Below, one piece after another: positions 34,018 to 42,840 of a stretch of 64,000 nucleotides of DNA (the first letter of the stretch is position 1; each line of letters opens with the position of its first letter). The position numbers and the translations under genes are program-made. Under the pieces are notes generated by a model. It was given only the letters and a program-made list of their open reading frames with translations, was not told the origin of the DNA and ran no database searches. This DNA comes from Sphingomonas_R sp036387535 (lineage in GTDB: Bacteria > Pseudomonadota > Alphaproteobacteria > Sphingomonadales > Sphingomonadaceae). The stretch covers positions 11,187-75,186 of the forward strand of contig NZ_DASVTO010000115.1 of assembly GCF_036387535.1 (NCBI RefSeq), read 5' to 3'.

Positions 34018-35043
34018 CTATGGCAGCAACAGGCTCGCGTCGCCGTAGGAATAGAAACGATATCCGGTTGCGATCGCATGGGCATAGGCGGCGTGCATGC
34101 GGGCGGTACCCATCAGCGCGGACACCAGCATGAACAGCGTCGATTTCGGAAGGTGGAAGTTGGTCAGCAACCCGTCGATGCCCTTGAACATGTAGCCAGG
34201 GGTGATGAAGATCGAGGTGTCGCCCGCAAACGGCCGGACGATCCGGTCAACGCCGGTCGCGCTTTCGATCAGGCGCAGGCTGGTGGTGCCGACGGCGATC
34301 ACGCGGCCGCCGCTCGCCCGCACCGCGTTCAGCCGATCGGCGGTGGCGGCATCGATCCGGCCCCATTCGGCGTGCATGACATGATCGTCGGTATCGTCCG
34401 CCTTCATCGGCAGGAAGGTACCCGCCCCGACGTGCAGGGTCAGCGTGGCATGGTCGATGCCCCGCGCCGCCAACTGCTCCATCAGCGCCGGCGTGAAATG
34501 CAGTGCCGCGGTCGGGGCGGCGACGGCGCCTTCCTCACGCGCGAACATCGTCTGATAATCCGTGCGGTCCTGCGCATCGGCCGGGCGCCGCGCCGCGATA
34601 TAGGGCGGCAACGGCATTCGCCCTGCACGCTCCAGCAGAAGCTCGACCGGCTCGTCGCCCGTGAAGGTCAGCAGGATCGATCCGTCCGCCGCCTTCTCAC
34701 CCGCAATGGCGGACACGTCCTGGCCGAACGCGATGACATCGCCGGTGCGGACCCGCTTGGCATTGCGCACGAATGCGTGCCACGATCGCAGCCCCGCCCG
34801 CTTGTGCAACGTGGCGCCGATCGCCGCATCGCCCCGCCGCCCCTCCAGCTGCGCGGGCAGCACGCGGGTATCGTTGAACACCAGCAGGTCGCCGGCGCGC
34901 AACAGTTCGGGAAGCGCGCGCACCACCGTGTCGCGCATCCCGTCCCCCTCCACCGCCAGCAACCGCGCGGCGTCGCGCGGCACCGCGGGGCGCAGCGCGA
35001 TGCGGTCGGGCGGCAGGTCGAAATCGAAGATATCGGTACGCAT
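34018..35043 (-). CDS. queA: S-adenosylmethionine:tRNA ribosyltransferase-isomerase
   Basis: Adds the cyclopentene ring to 7-aminomethyl-deazaguanine in tRNA during queuosine synthesis, using the ribosyl part of SAM (341 aa). Family start FDFDLPPDRIALRPA, then LLVFNDTRVLPAQLEG, TAALHFTP, THVGAGTF-type motif (LHVGAGTFLPMK), and the C-terminal GLLTNFHLPKSTLFMLV. It lies between DUF1178 and tgt. Confidence 0.97.
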   Translation of the reverse strand: MRTDIFDFDLPPDRIALRPAVPRDAARLLAVEGDGMRDTVVRALPELLRAGDLLVFNDTRVLPAQLEGRRGDAAIGATLHKRAGLRSWHAFVRNAKRVRTGDVIAFGQDVSAIAGEKAADGSILLTFTGDEPVELLLERAGRMPLPPYIAARRPADAQDRTDYQTMFAREEGAVAAPTAALHFTPALMEQLAARGIDHATLTLHVGAGTFLPMKADDTDDHVMHAEWGRIDAATADRLNAVRASGGRVIAVGTTSLRLIESATGVDRIVRPFAGDTSIFITPGYMFKGIDGLLTNFHLPKSTLFMLVSALMGTARMHAAYAHAIATGYRFYSYGDASLLLP

Positions 35044-35051
35044 GCGGCGGA

Positions 35052-35480
35052 TCAGTTCTCGGTCTTGGGGCTACGCACAGGCAGCGGCAACGGCATCACC
35101 GGGATCCCGTCCGCCACCAGCGATTGCGCTTCGGCCAGTGTGGCGCGGCCGTGGATCGGCCGGTCGGGACGGTCGCCATCATGGATCGCGCGCGCTTCGC
35201 TGGCAAAACGGTCACCGACATCGTCGGATCGCTTCAACGCTTCCGCCTGTGCGCGGGCAAGCCCCGCCAACATCGCCTTTGCGGCATCAGGGCGGATCAC
35301 CGGGGTCGTATCGGTCCCCGAAATGCGGGGCGCCATCGCGGCCTTGTCGACGGCATCGGCGCCGCAGATCGGGCAGGACAGCAGCCCGCGCGCGCGCTGT
35401 CCGTCATAATCCTCGCTCGACCCGAACCAGCCCTCGAACACATGGCCGCCGGGTCGGCATGCCAGATCATACACGATCAT
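35052..35480 (-). CDS. DUF1178 family protein
   Basis: A 142-residue protein of unknown function with a zinc-ribbon-like N-terminus: MIVYDLACRPGGHVFEGWF then LSCPICG. DUF1178 genes commonly sit beside grx and carbon-nitrogen hydrolase genes in alphaproteobacteria, as here. The ATG at 35480 overlaps the nitrilase TGA (ATGA). Ends 8 nt before queA. Confidence 0.88.
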   Translation of the reverse strand: MIVYDLACRPGGHVFEGWFGSSEDYDGQRARGLLSCPICGADAVDKAAMAPRISGTDTTPVIRPDAAKAMLAGLARAQAEALKRSDDVGDRFASEARAIHDGDRPDRPIHGRATLAEAQSLVADGIPVMPLPLPVRSPKTEN

Positions 35481-36301
35481 GGCGCAACGCGCACCGCGCC
35501 GATCGCGCGGCGATGGTCCAGCACCGGGATCCGCGCGCGAACCGTCGCGACCCGTGCCGGGTCGATCTCCGCGAAACCGACGCCGACCGCGTCCCCCATG
35601 TCCAGCAGCACGTCGCCCCACGGATCGACCACCAGTGCGTGGCCATAGGTTTCGCGCCCGTCCGCATGCAGCCCGCTCTGCGCCGCGGCGACGACATAGG
35701 CGCCGGCCTCGATCGCGCGCGCGCGCAGCAGGATGTGCCAATGCGCCCGCCCGGTCGGCACGGTGAACGCCGCCGGCACCGACAGGATCGTCGCGCCGGC
35801 ATCGCTCAACGCCTGGTACAACGCCGGAAACCGGAGGTCGTAACAGATGCTGAGCCCCAGACGGCCGACCGGGCTATCGGCCACCACCGCTGCGTCGCCC
35901 GGCCGATATGCCGCCGATTCGCGCCAGCTGTCGCCATTCGGCAGGTCGACATCGAACAGGTGCATCTTGTCGTACCGCGCGCGGACCGCACCATCGCCAT
36001 CGATCAGCAGCGACCGGTTCGCCATCCGGCCGTCCCCCGCATCGACGCCGATCGAACCCAGTTGCACCCAGGTTCCGGTCCGCGCCGCCGCCGCGCGGAC
36101 CGCCGCCAGCACCGGGTCGTCTGCCTCGGCCCGGCGGTGCGTGGCCGCGCGCGTGCGATCGCGGTCGATCAGATTGCCATTCTCCGGCGTGAACAGCATG
36201 ACCGCCCCACCCGCGCGCGCCGCTTCGATCGCGGCTGCCAGCCCATCGGCATTGGCCCGCGGATCGATACCGGTCCGGCTCTGATAGACCGCGATCCGCA
36301 T
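35477..36301 (-). CDS. Carbon-nitrogen hydrolase (nitrilase superfamily, Nit1/Nit2-like)
   Basis: Amidase-type hydrolase (274 aa) with the Glu-Lys-Cys catalytic triad: Glu in MLFTPENGNL, Lys in RYDKMHLFDVD, Cys in SICYDLRFPALYQ. Family members next to grx/DUF1178 are often annotated as deaminated-glutathione amidase or omega-amidase; the substrate here is not settled. Both ends share ATGA overlaps, with grxC upstream and DUF1178 downstream. Confidence 0.88.
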   Translation of the reverse strand: MRIAVYQSRTGIDPRANADGLAAAIEAARAGGAVMLFTPENGNLIDRDRTRAATHRRAEADDPVLAAVRAAAARTGTWVQLGSIGVDAGDGRMANRSLLIDGDGAVRARYDKMHLFDVDLPNGDSWRESAAYRPGDAAVVADSPVGRLGLSICYDLRFPALYQALSDAGATILSVPAAFTVPTGRAHWHILLRARAIEAGAYVVAAAQSGLHADGRETYGHALVVDPWGDVLLDMGDAVGVGFAEIDPARVATVRARIPVLDHRRAIGAVRVAP

Positions 36302-36558
36302 CAGCCGGCCAGCAACGCGTCCAGCTTGCCCGTCCGGTCCAGCGTGGCAAGATCGTCCGACCCGCCGATATGCTGCCCATCGATGAAGATCTGCGGAACG
36401 GTCGACTTGCCGCCGGCGCGCGTGATCATCGTCGGCCGGGCGTCGGGCTGTTGCAGGATATCGGTTTCGGCATAGGACACGCCCTTCCCGTCCAGCAGGC
36501 GTTTGGCGCGCTGGCAGTAGGGGCATGTCGCCTTGGTGTAGATTTCGACGGTCGCCAT
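36301..36558 (-). CDS. grxC: Glutaredoxin 3
   Basis: Small thiol-disulfide oxidoreductase (85 aa) reduced by glutathione. The active site is CPYC, followed by the glutathione-binding TVPQIFI and GGSDDL. The second ATG of the tandem pair (36558) is chosen because AAGGA lies at better spacing. First gene of the grxC-nitrilase-DUF1178 run. Confidence 0.94.
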   Translation of the reverse strand: MATVEIYTKATCPYCQRAKRLLDGKGVSYAETDILQQPDARPTMITRAGGKSTVPQIFIDGQHIGGSDDLATLDRTGKLDALLAG

Positions 36559-36611
36559 CATCGGTTCCTTTCTCGGGTTGCCGGGCGCGGTGTCGCGCTC
36601 CGTCCGGCTTG

Positions 36612-37349
36612 TCAACGCACGGGATCGTCTTCGCGTACCACCACCCGCGCCCAGCAGAGCAGGCGCACCTCCTGCGCCCCCGCCTTCATCAACACCCGCG
36701 CACAGGCATCGGCGGTCGCCCCGGTGGTAAAGATATCGTCGATCAGCACCACCCGCCGCCCCGCCACGCGGGCCGGATCGGCTATGCGAAACGCGCCGCG
36801 GACCGTTTTCGCGCGCTGCGTCGGGTTCATGTCGCGCAGCGGCGGGGTCCGGCGATGCCGTTCGACCGCGTCCAGCGCGACCGTCAACCCGCGTCGCCGT
36901 GCCAATGCGCGCGCGATCAGCGCCGATTGATTATAACCCCGCGTCCAGATCCGCCAGCGATGCAGCGGCACGGGCACCAGCAGGATATCGTCACTTTCGG
37001 GCAACAGGCGTTCCATCAGCCGCGCCATCGTCCGCGCGACGCCCGGTCGCCGTCCATATTTCAGCTTGAGCGCCAGGGTGCGTGCGGTCGGGCCATAACC
37101 GACGGCCGCCGCGGCATGGTGAAATGCGGGCGGCCGCGCCAGGCAGCCACCACAGTGCAGTGCGCCGCTCTCCGCCTCCGCCAGGGGACGCCCGCACCGC
37201 GCGCAGGCTGGACCACCCAGAAAATCCAGACCTTGCCAGCAACTCAGGCAGAACCGATGGTCGCCCGCCACCACCATGCCACATCCGGGGCAGCGCGGCG
37301 GCAACGCAAATCCGACGAGGGCCGCCGCAAAGTCCCTGGCAATGGTCAT
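36612..37349 (-). CDS. ComF family phosphoribosyltransferase-like protein
   Basis: A 245-residue protein with an N-terminal zinc finger (CPGC, FCLSC, CARC, CGGC) and a C-terminal phosphoribosyltransferase domain with PRPP-binding VVLIDDIFTTGAT. ComF is needed for DNA uptake in competent bacteria; in non-competent species the role is unclear. Divergent from the methyltransferase gene with 42 nt between starts. Confidence 0.9.
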   Translation of the reverse strand: MTIARDFAAALVGFALPPRCPGCGMVVAGDHRFCLSCWQGLDFLGGPACARCGRPLAEAESGALHCGGCLARPPAFHHAAAAVGYGPTARTLALKLKYGRRPGVARTMARLMERLLPESDDILLVPVPLHRWRIWTRGYNQSALIARALARRRGLTVALDAVERHRRTPPLRDMNPTQRAKTVRGAFRIADPARVAGRRVVLIDDIFTTGATADACARVLMKAGAQEVRLLCWARVVVREDDPVR

Positions 37350-37391
37350 CCCTGCTTGTCGGGCGGCATCGGGCCGGGCACAAGCCCCGTC

Positions 37392-38234
37392 ATGGCCAGT
37401 GCCCCTCCCGAAATCTTCGTGCGCGCCCGCCGTCGCGCCCGCCGCGACCGTGCCGCCGCACGCTTCGCCGATCATGCCTTCCTCGTCGATGCGATCGGCG
37501 ACGAACTGCTCGACCGGCTCGACGATGTCACCCGCCATTTCGATCACGCCCTCGACCTCGGCTGTCATGACGGCCGGTTGGGGGAGCGGTTGAAGTTGCG
37601 GGGCATGCGCGTGACATCGGCCGACGCCGGATTTCGGTTCGCCAGCGCCGCGGGTGGCGTGCAATGCGACGAGGATCGGCTGCCGTTTGCGGACGCGAGT
37701 TTCGATCTGGTCGTGTCGGCGGGCGTGCTGGATCAGGTCAGCGACATTCCCGGCGCACTGGCGCTCATCCGGCGCGTGCTCAAACCCGACGGTCTGTTTC
37801 TGGCGGGCTTTTTGGGTGCCGGTAGCCTGCCCGTGCTGCGCGACACGATGATGGCGGCGGACATGGCCGCGGATCGGGGAGTCGGACCCCGCCTCCATCC
37901 GCAGATCGACGTGCGCGCCGCCGGTGACCTGCTCCACCGTGCCGGCTTCGCGCTGCCGGTCGCGGACAGCAGACCCCTGGCGGTGCGCTACGGCGATCCG
38001 CTGCGCCTGATCCATGATCTGCGCGGCATGGCGGCGACGAACCTGCTGGTGGACGGCGGGCGCGCACCGTTGACCCGGATCGGACTTGCCGCCGCGGCCG
38101 CGCGCTTCGCCGAAGGTGCGGATCTCGACGGCCGCCGCGCCGAAACCTTTGAACTGATGGTCATGACCGGCTGGGCGCCCGATCCGGCATCGGCATCCCG
38201 CCCGCCGCCGTCCGAACCACGCCGCATTTTCTGA
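37392..38234 (+). CDS. SAM-dependent methyltransferase
   Basis: Class I methyltransferase (280 aa) with motif I DLGCHDGRLGERL, an acidic motif II region (VTSADAG), motif DLVVSAGVLDQVSDI and VLKPDGLFLAGFLG. The N-terminus (EIFVRARRRARRDRAAARFADHAFL) resembles the BioC/NDUFAF5-like group found next to comF in alphaproteobacteria. The substrate is unproven. Confidence 0.85.
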   Translation: MASAPPEIFVRARRRARRDRAAARFADHAFLVDAIGDELLDRLDDVTRHFDHALDLGCHDGRLGERLKLRGMRVTSADAGFRFASAAGGVQCDEDRLPFADASFDLVVSAGVLDQVSDIPGALALIRRVLKPDGLFLAGFLGAGSLPVLRDTMMAADMAADRGVGPRLHPQIDVRAAGDLLHRAGFALPVADSRPLAVRYGDPLRLIHDLRGMAATNLLVDGGRAPLTRIGLAAAAARFAEGADLDGRRAETFELMVMTGWAPDPASASRPPPSEPRRIF

Positions 38235-38251
38235 CGCAACAGGATACCGCC

Positions 38252-38887
38252 ATGCATTTCTTTGAACAGCTGATCGCGGTCGTGGCCGCCTGGATCGTCG
38301 CCTTCATGACAGCGACCGGCTATTGGGGTGTCGCCGGGTTGATGGCGATTGAAAGCGCCTGCATCCCGCTGCCGTCCGAAATCATCATGCCGTTCGCCGG
38401 CTACCTCGCCTCGATCGGCACGCTTAACCTGTTCTGGGCGGCGACTGCGGGTGCGGTCGGCTGCAACATCGGGTCGATCTTCGCCTATGAAGCGGGCAAG
38501 CATGGCGGCCGGCGTTTCGTCGCGCGCTATGGCCGGTTCGTGCTGATGTCCGAACATGATCTCGACCGCGCCGAACATTTCTTCCGCCGCTACGGGTCGA
38601 TCGCGGTGCTGGTCTGCCGGCTGCTGCCCGGCATCCGGTCGTTCATCGCGTTTCCGGCCGGGGTCGCGCGAATGCCGCTCGGGCGTTTCCACTTCTACAC
38701 CTTCGTGGGTTCCTGGCCGTGGTGCTTCGGCCTTGCCTGGGCCGGCCATGCGCTGGGCAAGAGCTGGCAGACCGATCCGCGGCTGTCCGGCTGGCTGCAC
38801 CGCGTCGATGCGGTGCTTGGCCTGGTCCTGGTGGTCGGCGCCGTCTGGTTCATCTGGCACCGCGTGAAAGGCTCGAAATCCGCATAG
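38252..38887 (+). CDS. DedA family membrane protein
   Basis: Polytopic inner-membrane protein (211 aa) of the DedA/SNARE-associated family, which contains flippases for undecaprenyl phosphate and phospholipids. Conserved features: ESACIPLPSEIIMPFAGYLA with the essential Glu, FIGRFxPGIRSFI-like stretch (CRLLPGIRSFIAFPAGVARMP), and SWPWCFGLAWAGHALG. It follows the methyltransferase by 17 nt. Confidence 0.92.
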   Translation: MHFFEQLIAVVAAWIVAFMTATGYWGVAGLMAIESACIPLPSEIIMPFAGYLASIGTLNLFWAATAGAVGCNIGSIFAYEAGKHGGRRFVARYGRFVLMSEHDLDRAEHFFRRYGSIAVLVCRLLPGIRSFIAFPAGVARMPLGRFHFYTFVGSWPWCFGLAWAGHALGKSWQTDPRLSGWLHRVDAVLGLVLVVGAVWFIWHRVKGSKSA

Positions 38888-38889
38888 AG

Positions 38890-39003
38890 CCCTCTCCCAT
38901 CGGGAGAGGGAGCGGCCCATGCGCCCGCGCGCATGGGGGGTGAGAGCGACCCGCCCTCACGAAACTTACCCTCACCTTTCCCTCTCCCGGCGGGAGAGGG
39001 AAA
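38890..39003. repeat. Cluster of three inverted repeats between convergent genes
   Basis: Three palindromes in 114 nt: CCCTCTCCC-atc-GGGAGAGGG (38890-38910), CCCATGCGC-ccgc-GCGCATGGG (38916-38937) and TTTCCCTCTCCC-ggc-GGGAGAGGGAAA (38977-39003). The first and third share the same arm. They lie between DedA and the convergent helicase, so they may serve as bidirectional 3' ends; the format also matches dispersed REP-like repeats of sphingomonads. No long T-run. Confidence 0.65.
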
Positions 39004-39013
39004 GTAAGGACCC

Positions 39014-40336
39014 TTACCGCCCGCCGACCTTGCGAACGGCACCCTTGTGCGCGCCGACCGATCCACTGCGACGCGGTGGGAAGCGGCGCTTTTCGGCCGA
39101 CGGCGCACCCGGGCCGTCGTGGCGGCGCGGGGCCCCACGGTCGCCGCGGCGCTCGTCGCCGGGCGCGGACGGTGCCGGCTTCGGCAGCTTGGCCTTTTCC
39201 GCCAGGAAATTGTCCGGCAGCGGCAGCATCTCCATCTTCACGCGGGTCAGTTTCTCGATCGACCGCAGATAAGCCTTTTCGTCATCGGCCACGAACGCGA
39301 TCGCGATCCCGCTCGCCCCGGCGCGCGCGGTCCGCCCGATGCGGTGGACATATTGCTCGGACACGTTCGGCAGTTCGAAGTTGAACACATGGCTGACGCC
39401 GCCGACGTCGATCCCGCGCGCGGCGATATCGGTCGCCACCAGGATCTTGATCTCGCCGGTCCGGAACATGCCCAGCGCCCGCTCGCGCTGCGGCTGGCTC
39501 TTGTTGCCGTGGATTGCCTCCGCCCCGATGCCGGATGCCTTCAGATGCTTCACGATCTTGTCCGCGCCGTGCTTCGTGCGGCTGAATACCAGCGCGCGGT
39601 CGATCGGTTCGCTGCGGATCTTCATGATCAGCAGCGCGGCTTTTTCGGTCTGATTGCACAGGATCGCATATTGCTCGACGCGCTCGGCCGTCGTCGATTG
39701 CGGCGCGACCGATACCTTTACTGGATCGGTCAGGAACCGGTCGCCCAGTTCCGCGATCGCCTTCGGCATGGTGGCGGAAAAGAACAGCGACTGGCGCTTG
39801 GTCGGCAGCAGCTGGTCGATGCGCTTCAGCGCGTGGATGAAGCCCAGGTCCAGCATCTGGTCGGCCTCGTCCAGGACGAAGATCTCGACATTCTTCAGGC
39901 TGAGCGCGCGCTGATCGATCAGGTCGAGCAGCCGGCCCGGCGTGGCCACCAGGATGTCGACGCCTGAACCCATCTGCCGGATCTGCTTGCCGATCGGCAC
40001 GCCTCCGAACACGGTCGCAACCGACAACCGCATGAACTTGCCATAATCGACGAAGCTTTCGGCGATCTGGCTGGCCAGTTCCCGCGTCGGGGCCAGCACC
40101 AGCATCCGGCATCCGCCGGGCGGACGCGGGCGCGGATTGGCGGCCAGCCGATGCAGCGACGGCAGCGCGAACGCCGCGGTCTTGCCGGTGCCGGTCTGCG
40201 CGATGCCGCACAGGTCGCGTCCGTCGAGCAGCGGCGGAATGGCCTGCGCCTGGATCGGAGTCGGGATTTCATAGCCCTTGGCGGCCAGCGCCTTGTGCAG
40301 CGGCTCGGCAAGGTAGAGGTCGGAAAATTTCGTCAT
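39014..40336 (-). CDS. DEAD-box ATP-dependent RNA helicase (RhlE-like)
   Basis: Second DEAD-box helicase of the window (440 aa). Q motif (YEIPTPIQAQAIPPLL), motif I AQTGTGKTAAF, Ia PTRELASQ, II DEAD (VLDEADQML), III SAT, VI HRIGRTARAG. A basic, Arg/Gly/Pro-rich tail of about 50 residues ends the protein. The ATG at 40336 is chosen as the family start (MTKFSDLYL); no clear Shine-Dalgarno is visible, and a hairpin (TGGC, TTC, loop TCGC, GAA, GCCA) sits directly before it. Confidence 0.93.
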   Translation of the reverse strand: MTKFSDLYLAEPLHKALAAKGYEIPTPIQAQAIPPLLDGRDLCGIAQTGTGKTAAFALPSLHRLAANPRPRPPGGCRMLVLAPTRELASQIAESFVDYGKFMRLSVATVFGGVPIGKQIRQMGSGVDILVATPGRLLDLIDQRALSLKNVEIFVLDEADQMLDLGFIHALKRIDQLLPTKRQSLFFSATMPKAIAELGDRFLTDPVKVSVAPQSTTAERVEQYAILCNQTEKAALLIMKIRSEPIDRALVFSRTKHGADKIVKHLKASGIGAEAIHGNKSQPQRERALGMFRTGEIKILVATDIAARGIDVGGVSHVFNFELPNVSEQYVHRIGRTARAGASGIAIAFVADDEKAYLRSIEKLTRVKMEMLPLPDNFLAEKAKLPKPAPSAPGDERRGDRGAPRRHDGPGAPSAEKRRFPPRRSGSVGAHKGAVRKVGGR

Positions 40337-40639
40337 GACTGGCTTTCGCGAGAACGCCACGCGCGCCAGCACAGCCGACGACACGAAGCGGGTTCGTGTG
40401 ACGACCCGCGTGAATGGGGAAGCCCTTGGGGATCGCATCCAAGCGGGGGAGCCGGTCTGCCATTTGGAGCGACAGATATTCACGCTGCTCTAGCCCTAAC
40501 GACCGGTTCCGGCCGTCGATGCAGATCGCCATATGGCAGCGTTGTCATGGAAAGGCAAGGCAGGTCTTCACATTGGTTGTCGCACAATCGTCCAGATCGC
40601 CAGACTGCGCAATTGACGGGCCGCGCCCATGATCGAACC
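40337..40639. other. Leader region of the DEAD-box gene; no gene recognised
   Basis: The stretch holds the 5' side of the minus-strand helicase gene. A hairpin is visible right before the start codon. Short reading frames cross it but none has a domain match or ribosome-binding site. Nothing else was recognised. Confidence 0.4.
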
Positions 40640-40795
40640 GCAGGGGTTCAGGTGCCCCGTGCGCAGTCGGCCACGGCGGGGCTCGCCGCCAGCGGGACCG
40701 CGGCGGAAATCGGGACGCACTACCGCGTCTCGCTGAGCACGGTCCGCAGCCCGCTCAGGCCGATCTCATCATGCTGCTGTCGAGCCATGCGCACG
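40640..40795 (+). pseudogene. Relic of a LuxR-type helix-turn-helix domain
   Basis: In one frame the DNA encodes AEIGTHYRVSLSTVRSPL, very like the recognition region of LuxR/FixJ HTH domains (AEIA..LGVSLSTVR). A second frame, from 40756, continues QADLIMLLSS, the usual end of such domains in sphingomonads (RRQADLVALL). The intervening loop of about 8-10 residues is missing and the frames do not join, so this is a decayed 3' fragment. No start codon or N-terminal domain is left. Confidence 0.55.
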
Positions 40796-40906
40796 CGAAC
40801 CTGCGGAGGACATCATCCCGCCCCCGTCCCTGCCATATCCCGCGGTTCACCTCGACACCGGACCGGGCTAAGGATGACCTCTGCCTGCGCCGACAAGGGA
40901 TGTCCG

Positions 40907-42199
40907 ATGAAGCCTTTTGCCGCCCTCCTGCTTGCCGCCACATCCCTGCCGGCGTTGGCGGCGCCTTCGCCTGCGGAACGGCGGGCCGTGGCTGCGGTCG
41001 ATGCGGATCAGCCGCGGGCAATCGCCCTGCTCGAACGGCTGGTGAACCAGAATAGTGGCACGATGAACGTGGCCGGTGTCGAAACGGTCGGGCGGATGCT
41101 GCGTGCCGAACTCGAACCGCTGGGTTTCACGGTCGTCTGGAAACCGTTGCCGCAGACCAAGCGCGCCGGCCACCTGATCGCCACCAGGATGGGCGCCAAG
41201 GGTACGAAGCGCCTGCTGTTGATCGGCCATCTCGACACCGTGTTCGAAGCAGACAGCCCGTTTCAGTCATACAGGCGCACCGGTGACACGGCCGAAGGGC
41301 CGGGGGTGGGCGACGACAAGGGCGGGATGGTCGTGATGCTGAGCGCGTTGCGCGCGATGAAGATCGCTGGCACGATCGACGACGCCACCTTCGAAATCGT
41401 CCTGACCGGCGATGAGGAACGGACCGGCGATCCCGTCGATATCGCGCGTGCCGACCTGATCGCCGCGGGCAGGCGCGCCGATGTTGCGCTCGATTTCGAA
41501 GGGCTGGTCCGCCAGGATGGCCGCGACATGGGGTCGATCGCGCGGCGGTCTTCGAACAGCTGGCAACTGACCACCACCGGCACCACGGGGCATAGCAGCC
41601 TGATCTTCGACGCCGCGCATGGCGATGGCGCGATCAACGAGATGGCGCGCATCCTGGCCGCGTTCCGGACGCAGCTTCCGGAAAAGAACCTGACCTTCAA
41701 CACCGGGCTGCTGGTCGGCGGCGCGACCGCGGCGTTCGATGCCGATGCCGTCCGCGGCACGGCAACCGGCAAGCCGAACATCATTCCGGCCGTCGCCACT
41801 GCCCGCGGCGATTTCCGCACCCTGTCCGACGAACAGACCGCACGCGTCCGCGCCCGGATGATCGCGATCGTTGCCGCCCATGCACCCGGCACGGATGCAA
41901 AGATCCTGTTCGACGAAGGGTATCCACCGATGGCCCCCACCGCCGGTAACCGCGCGATCCTGGCAAAACTGAACATGGTCAACCGCGACCTTGGCCTTGC
42001 CGAAATGCCGGAGCTCGATCCGCTGAAACGCGGCGCGGGGGATATCGCGTTCGTGGCGAAGGATGTCGACGGGCTGGCCGGGCTCGGTCCCTACAGCGTC
42101 GGCGATCACGCGCCCGGTGAAACCGTGGATCTGCCCAGCATCGCGGTCCAGGCCAAGCGCGCGGCGCTGTTGATGGCCCGGCTGGGGCGCGGTGGTTGA
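40907..42199 (+). CDS. M20-family metallopeptidase (carboxypeptidase G2-like), exported
   Basis: Zinc exopeptidase (430 aa) with a signal peptide (MKPFAALLLAATSLPALAAP). Metal-site motifs of the family: LIGHLDTVF, GPGVGDDKGGMV, and VLTGDEERTGDP with the general-base Glu; dimerisation domain around TTGTTGHSSL. Carboxypeptidase G2-like members remove C-terminal glutamate from folates or peptides; the substrate is not certain. Periplasmic location predicted. It precedes the nfu gene by 50 nt. Confidence 0.88.
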   Translation: MKPFAALLLAATSLPALAAPSPAERRAVAAVDADQPRAIALLERLVNQNSGTMNVAGVETVGRMLRAELEPLGFTVVWKPLPQTKRAGHLIATRMGAKGTKRLLLIGHLDTVFEADSPFQSYRRTGDTAEGPGVGDDKGGMVVMLSALRAMKIAGTIDDATFEIVLTGDEERTGDPVDIARADLIAAGRRADVALDFEGLVRQDGRDMGSIARRSSNSWQLTTTGTTGHSSLIFDAAHGDGAINEMARILAAFRTQLPEKNLTFNTGLLVGGATAAFDADAVRGTATGKPNIIPAVATARGDFRTLSDEQTARVRARMIAIVAAHAPGTDAKILFDEGYPPMAPTAGNRAILAKLNMVNRDLGLAEMPELDPLKRGAGDIAFVAKDVDGLAGLGPYSVGDHAPGETVDLPSIAVQAKRAALLMARLGRGG

Positions 42200-42249
42200 T
42201 CGGTTCGAACACCCTTGATCCTGCCCGCGCATCGGACCACATGCGGGGT

Positions 42250-42816
42250 ATGCTGATCGAAACGGAACCCACGCCCAACCCGGCGACGCTCAAATTCCTG
42301 CCTGGCCGTACGGTGATGGAAGCAGGCACCCGCGACTTTGCCGAGCCGGAGGAAGCCGACGCCTCCCCGCTCGCGGCCGCGCTGTTTTCGCTGGGCGATG
42401 TCGAAGGCGTGTTCTTCGGCCACGATTTCATATCGGTCACCGCGGCGCCGGGCGGCGAATGGCACGACCTGAAGCCACAGGTGTTGGGCATCCTGCTCGA
42501 TCATTTTTCCAGCGGCGCACCCTTGTTCACCGGCGGCAGCGCGAACGGGATCCTGGTCGATGCCGATTACAATGACGATCCCGCGGATGCCGACATCGTC
42601 GATCAGATCCGCGATCTCATCGACACCCGCGTGCGGCCCGCCGTGGCGCGCGACGGCGGCGACATCGTCTATCGCGGGTTCGACAAGGGCGTCGTCTATC
42701 TGGCGATGCAAGGCGCCTGTTCCGGCTGCCCTTCATCGACCGCGACGCTGAAGCAGGGCATCGAATCCCTGCTGAAACATTATGTGCCCGAAGTGACCGA
42801 GGTCCGCGCGGCCTGA
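42250..42816 (+). CDS. NifU/NfuA-family iron-sulfur cluster carrier
   Basis: Iron-sulfur carrier (188 aa): N-terminal Nfu_N domain (MLIETEPTPNPATLKFLPG) and C-terminal NifU domain with the cluster-binding CSGCPSS. It delivers clusters to target enzymes; MiaB, encoded in this same block, is a plausible client. The ATG at 42250 matches the invariant family start. Confidence 0.93.
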   Translation: MLIETEPTPNPATLKFLPGRTVMEAGTRDFAEPEEADASPLAAALFSLGDVEGVFFGHDFISVTAAPGGEWHDLKPQVLGILLDHFSSGAPLFTGGSANGILVDADYNDDPADADIVDQIRDLIDTRVRPAVARDGGDIVYRGFDKGVVYLAMQGACSGCPSSTATLKQGIESLLKHYVPEVTEVRAA

Positions 42817-42840
42817 CGACGCGACGAAGGGGGACGATTC

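Noticed and set aside
39014..40483. A longer N-terminus of the DEAD-box helicase up to 40483
   Set aside because: The added 49 residues are basic and unconserved in look; MTKFSDLYL at 40336 is the normal family start.
40151..40906. N-terminal extension of the M20 peptidase frame, including the HTH-like stretch, as a fusion protein
   Set aside because: The peptidase has a proper signal peptide from 40907. The upstream sequence is antisense to a helicase and then a broken HTH, so it is not one protein.
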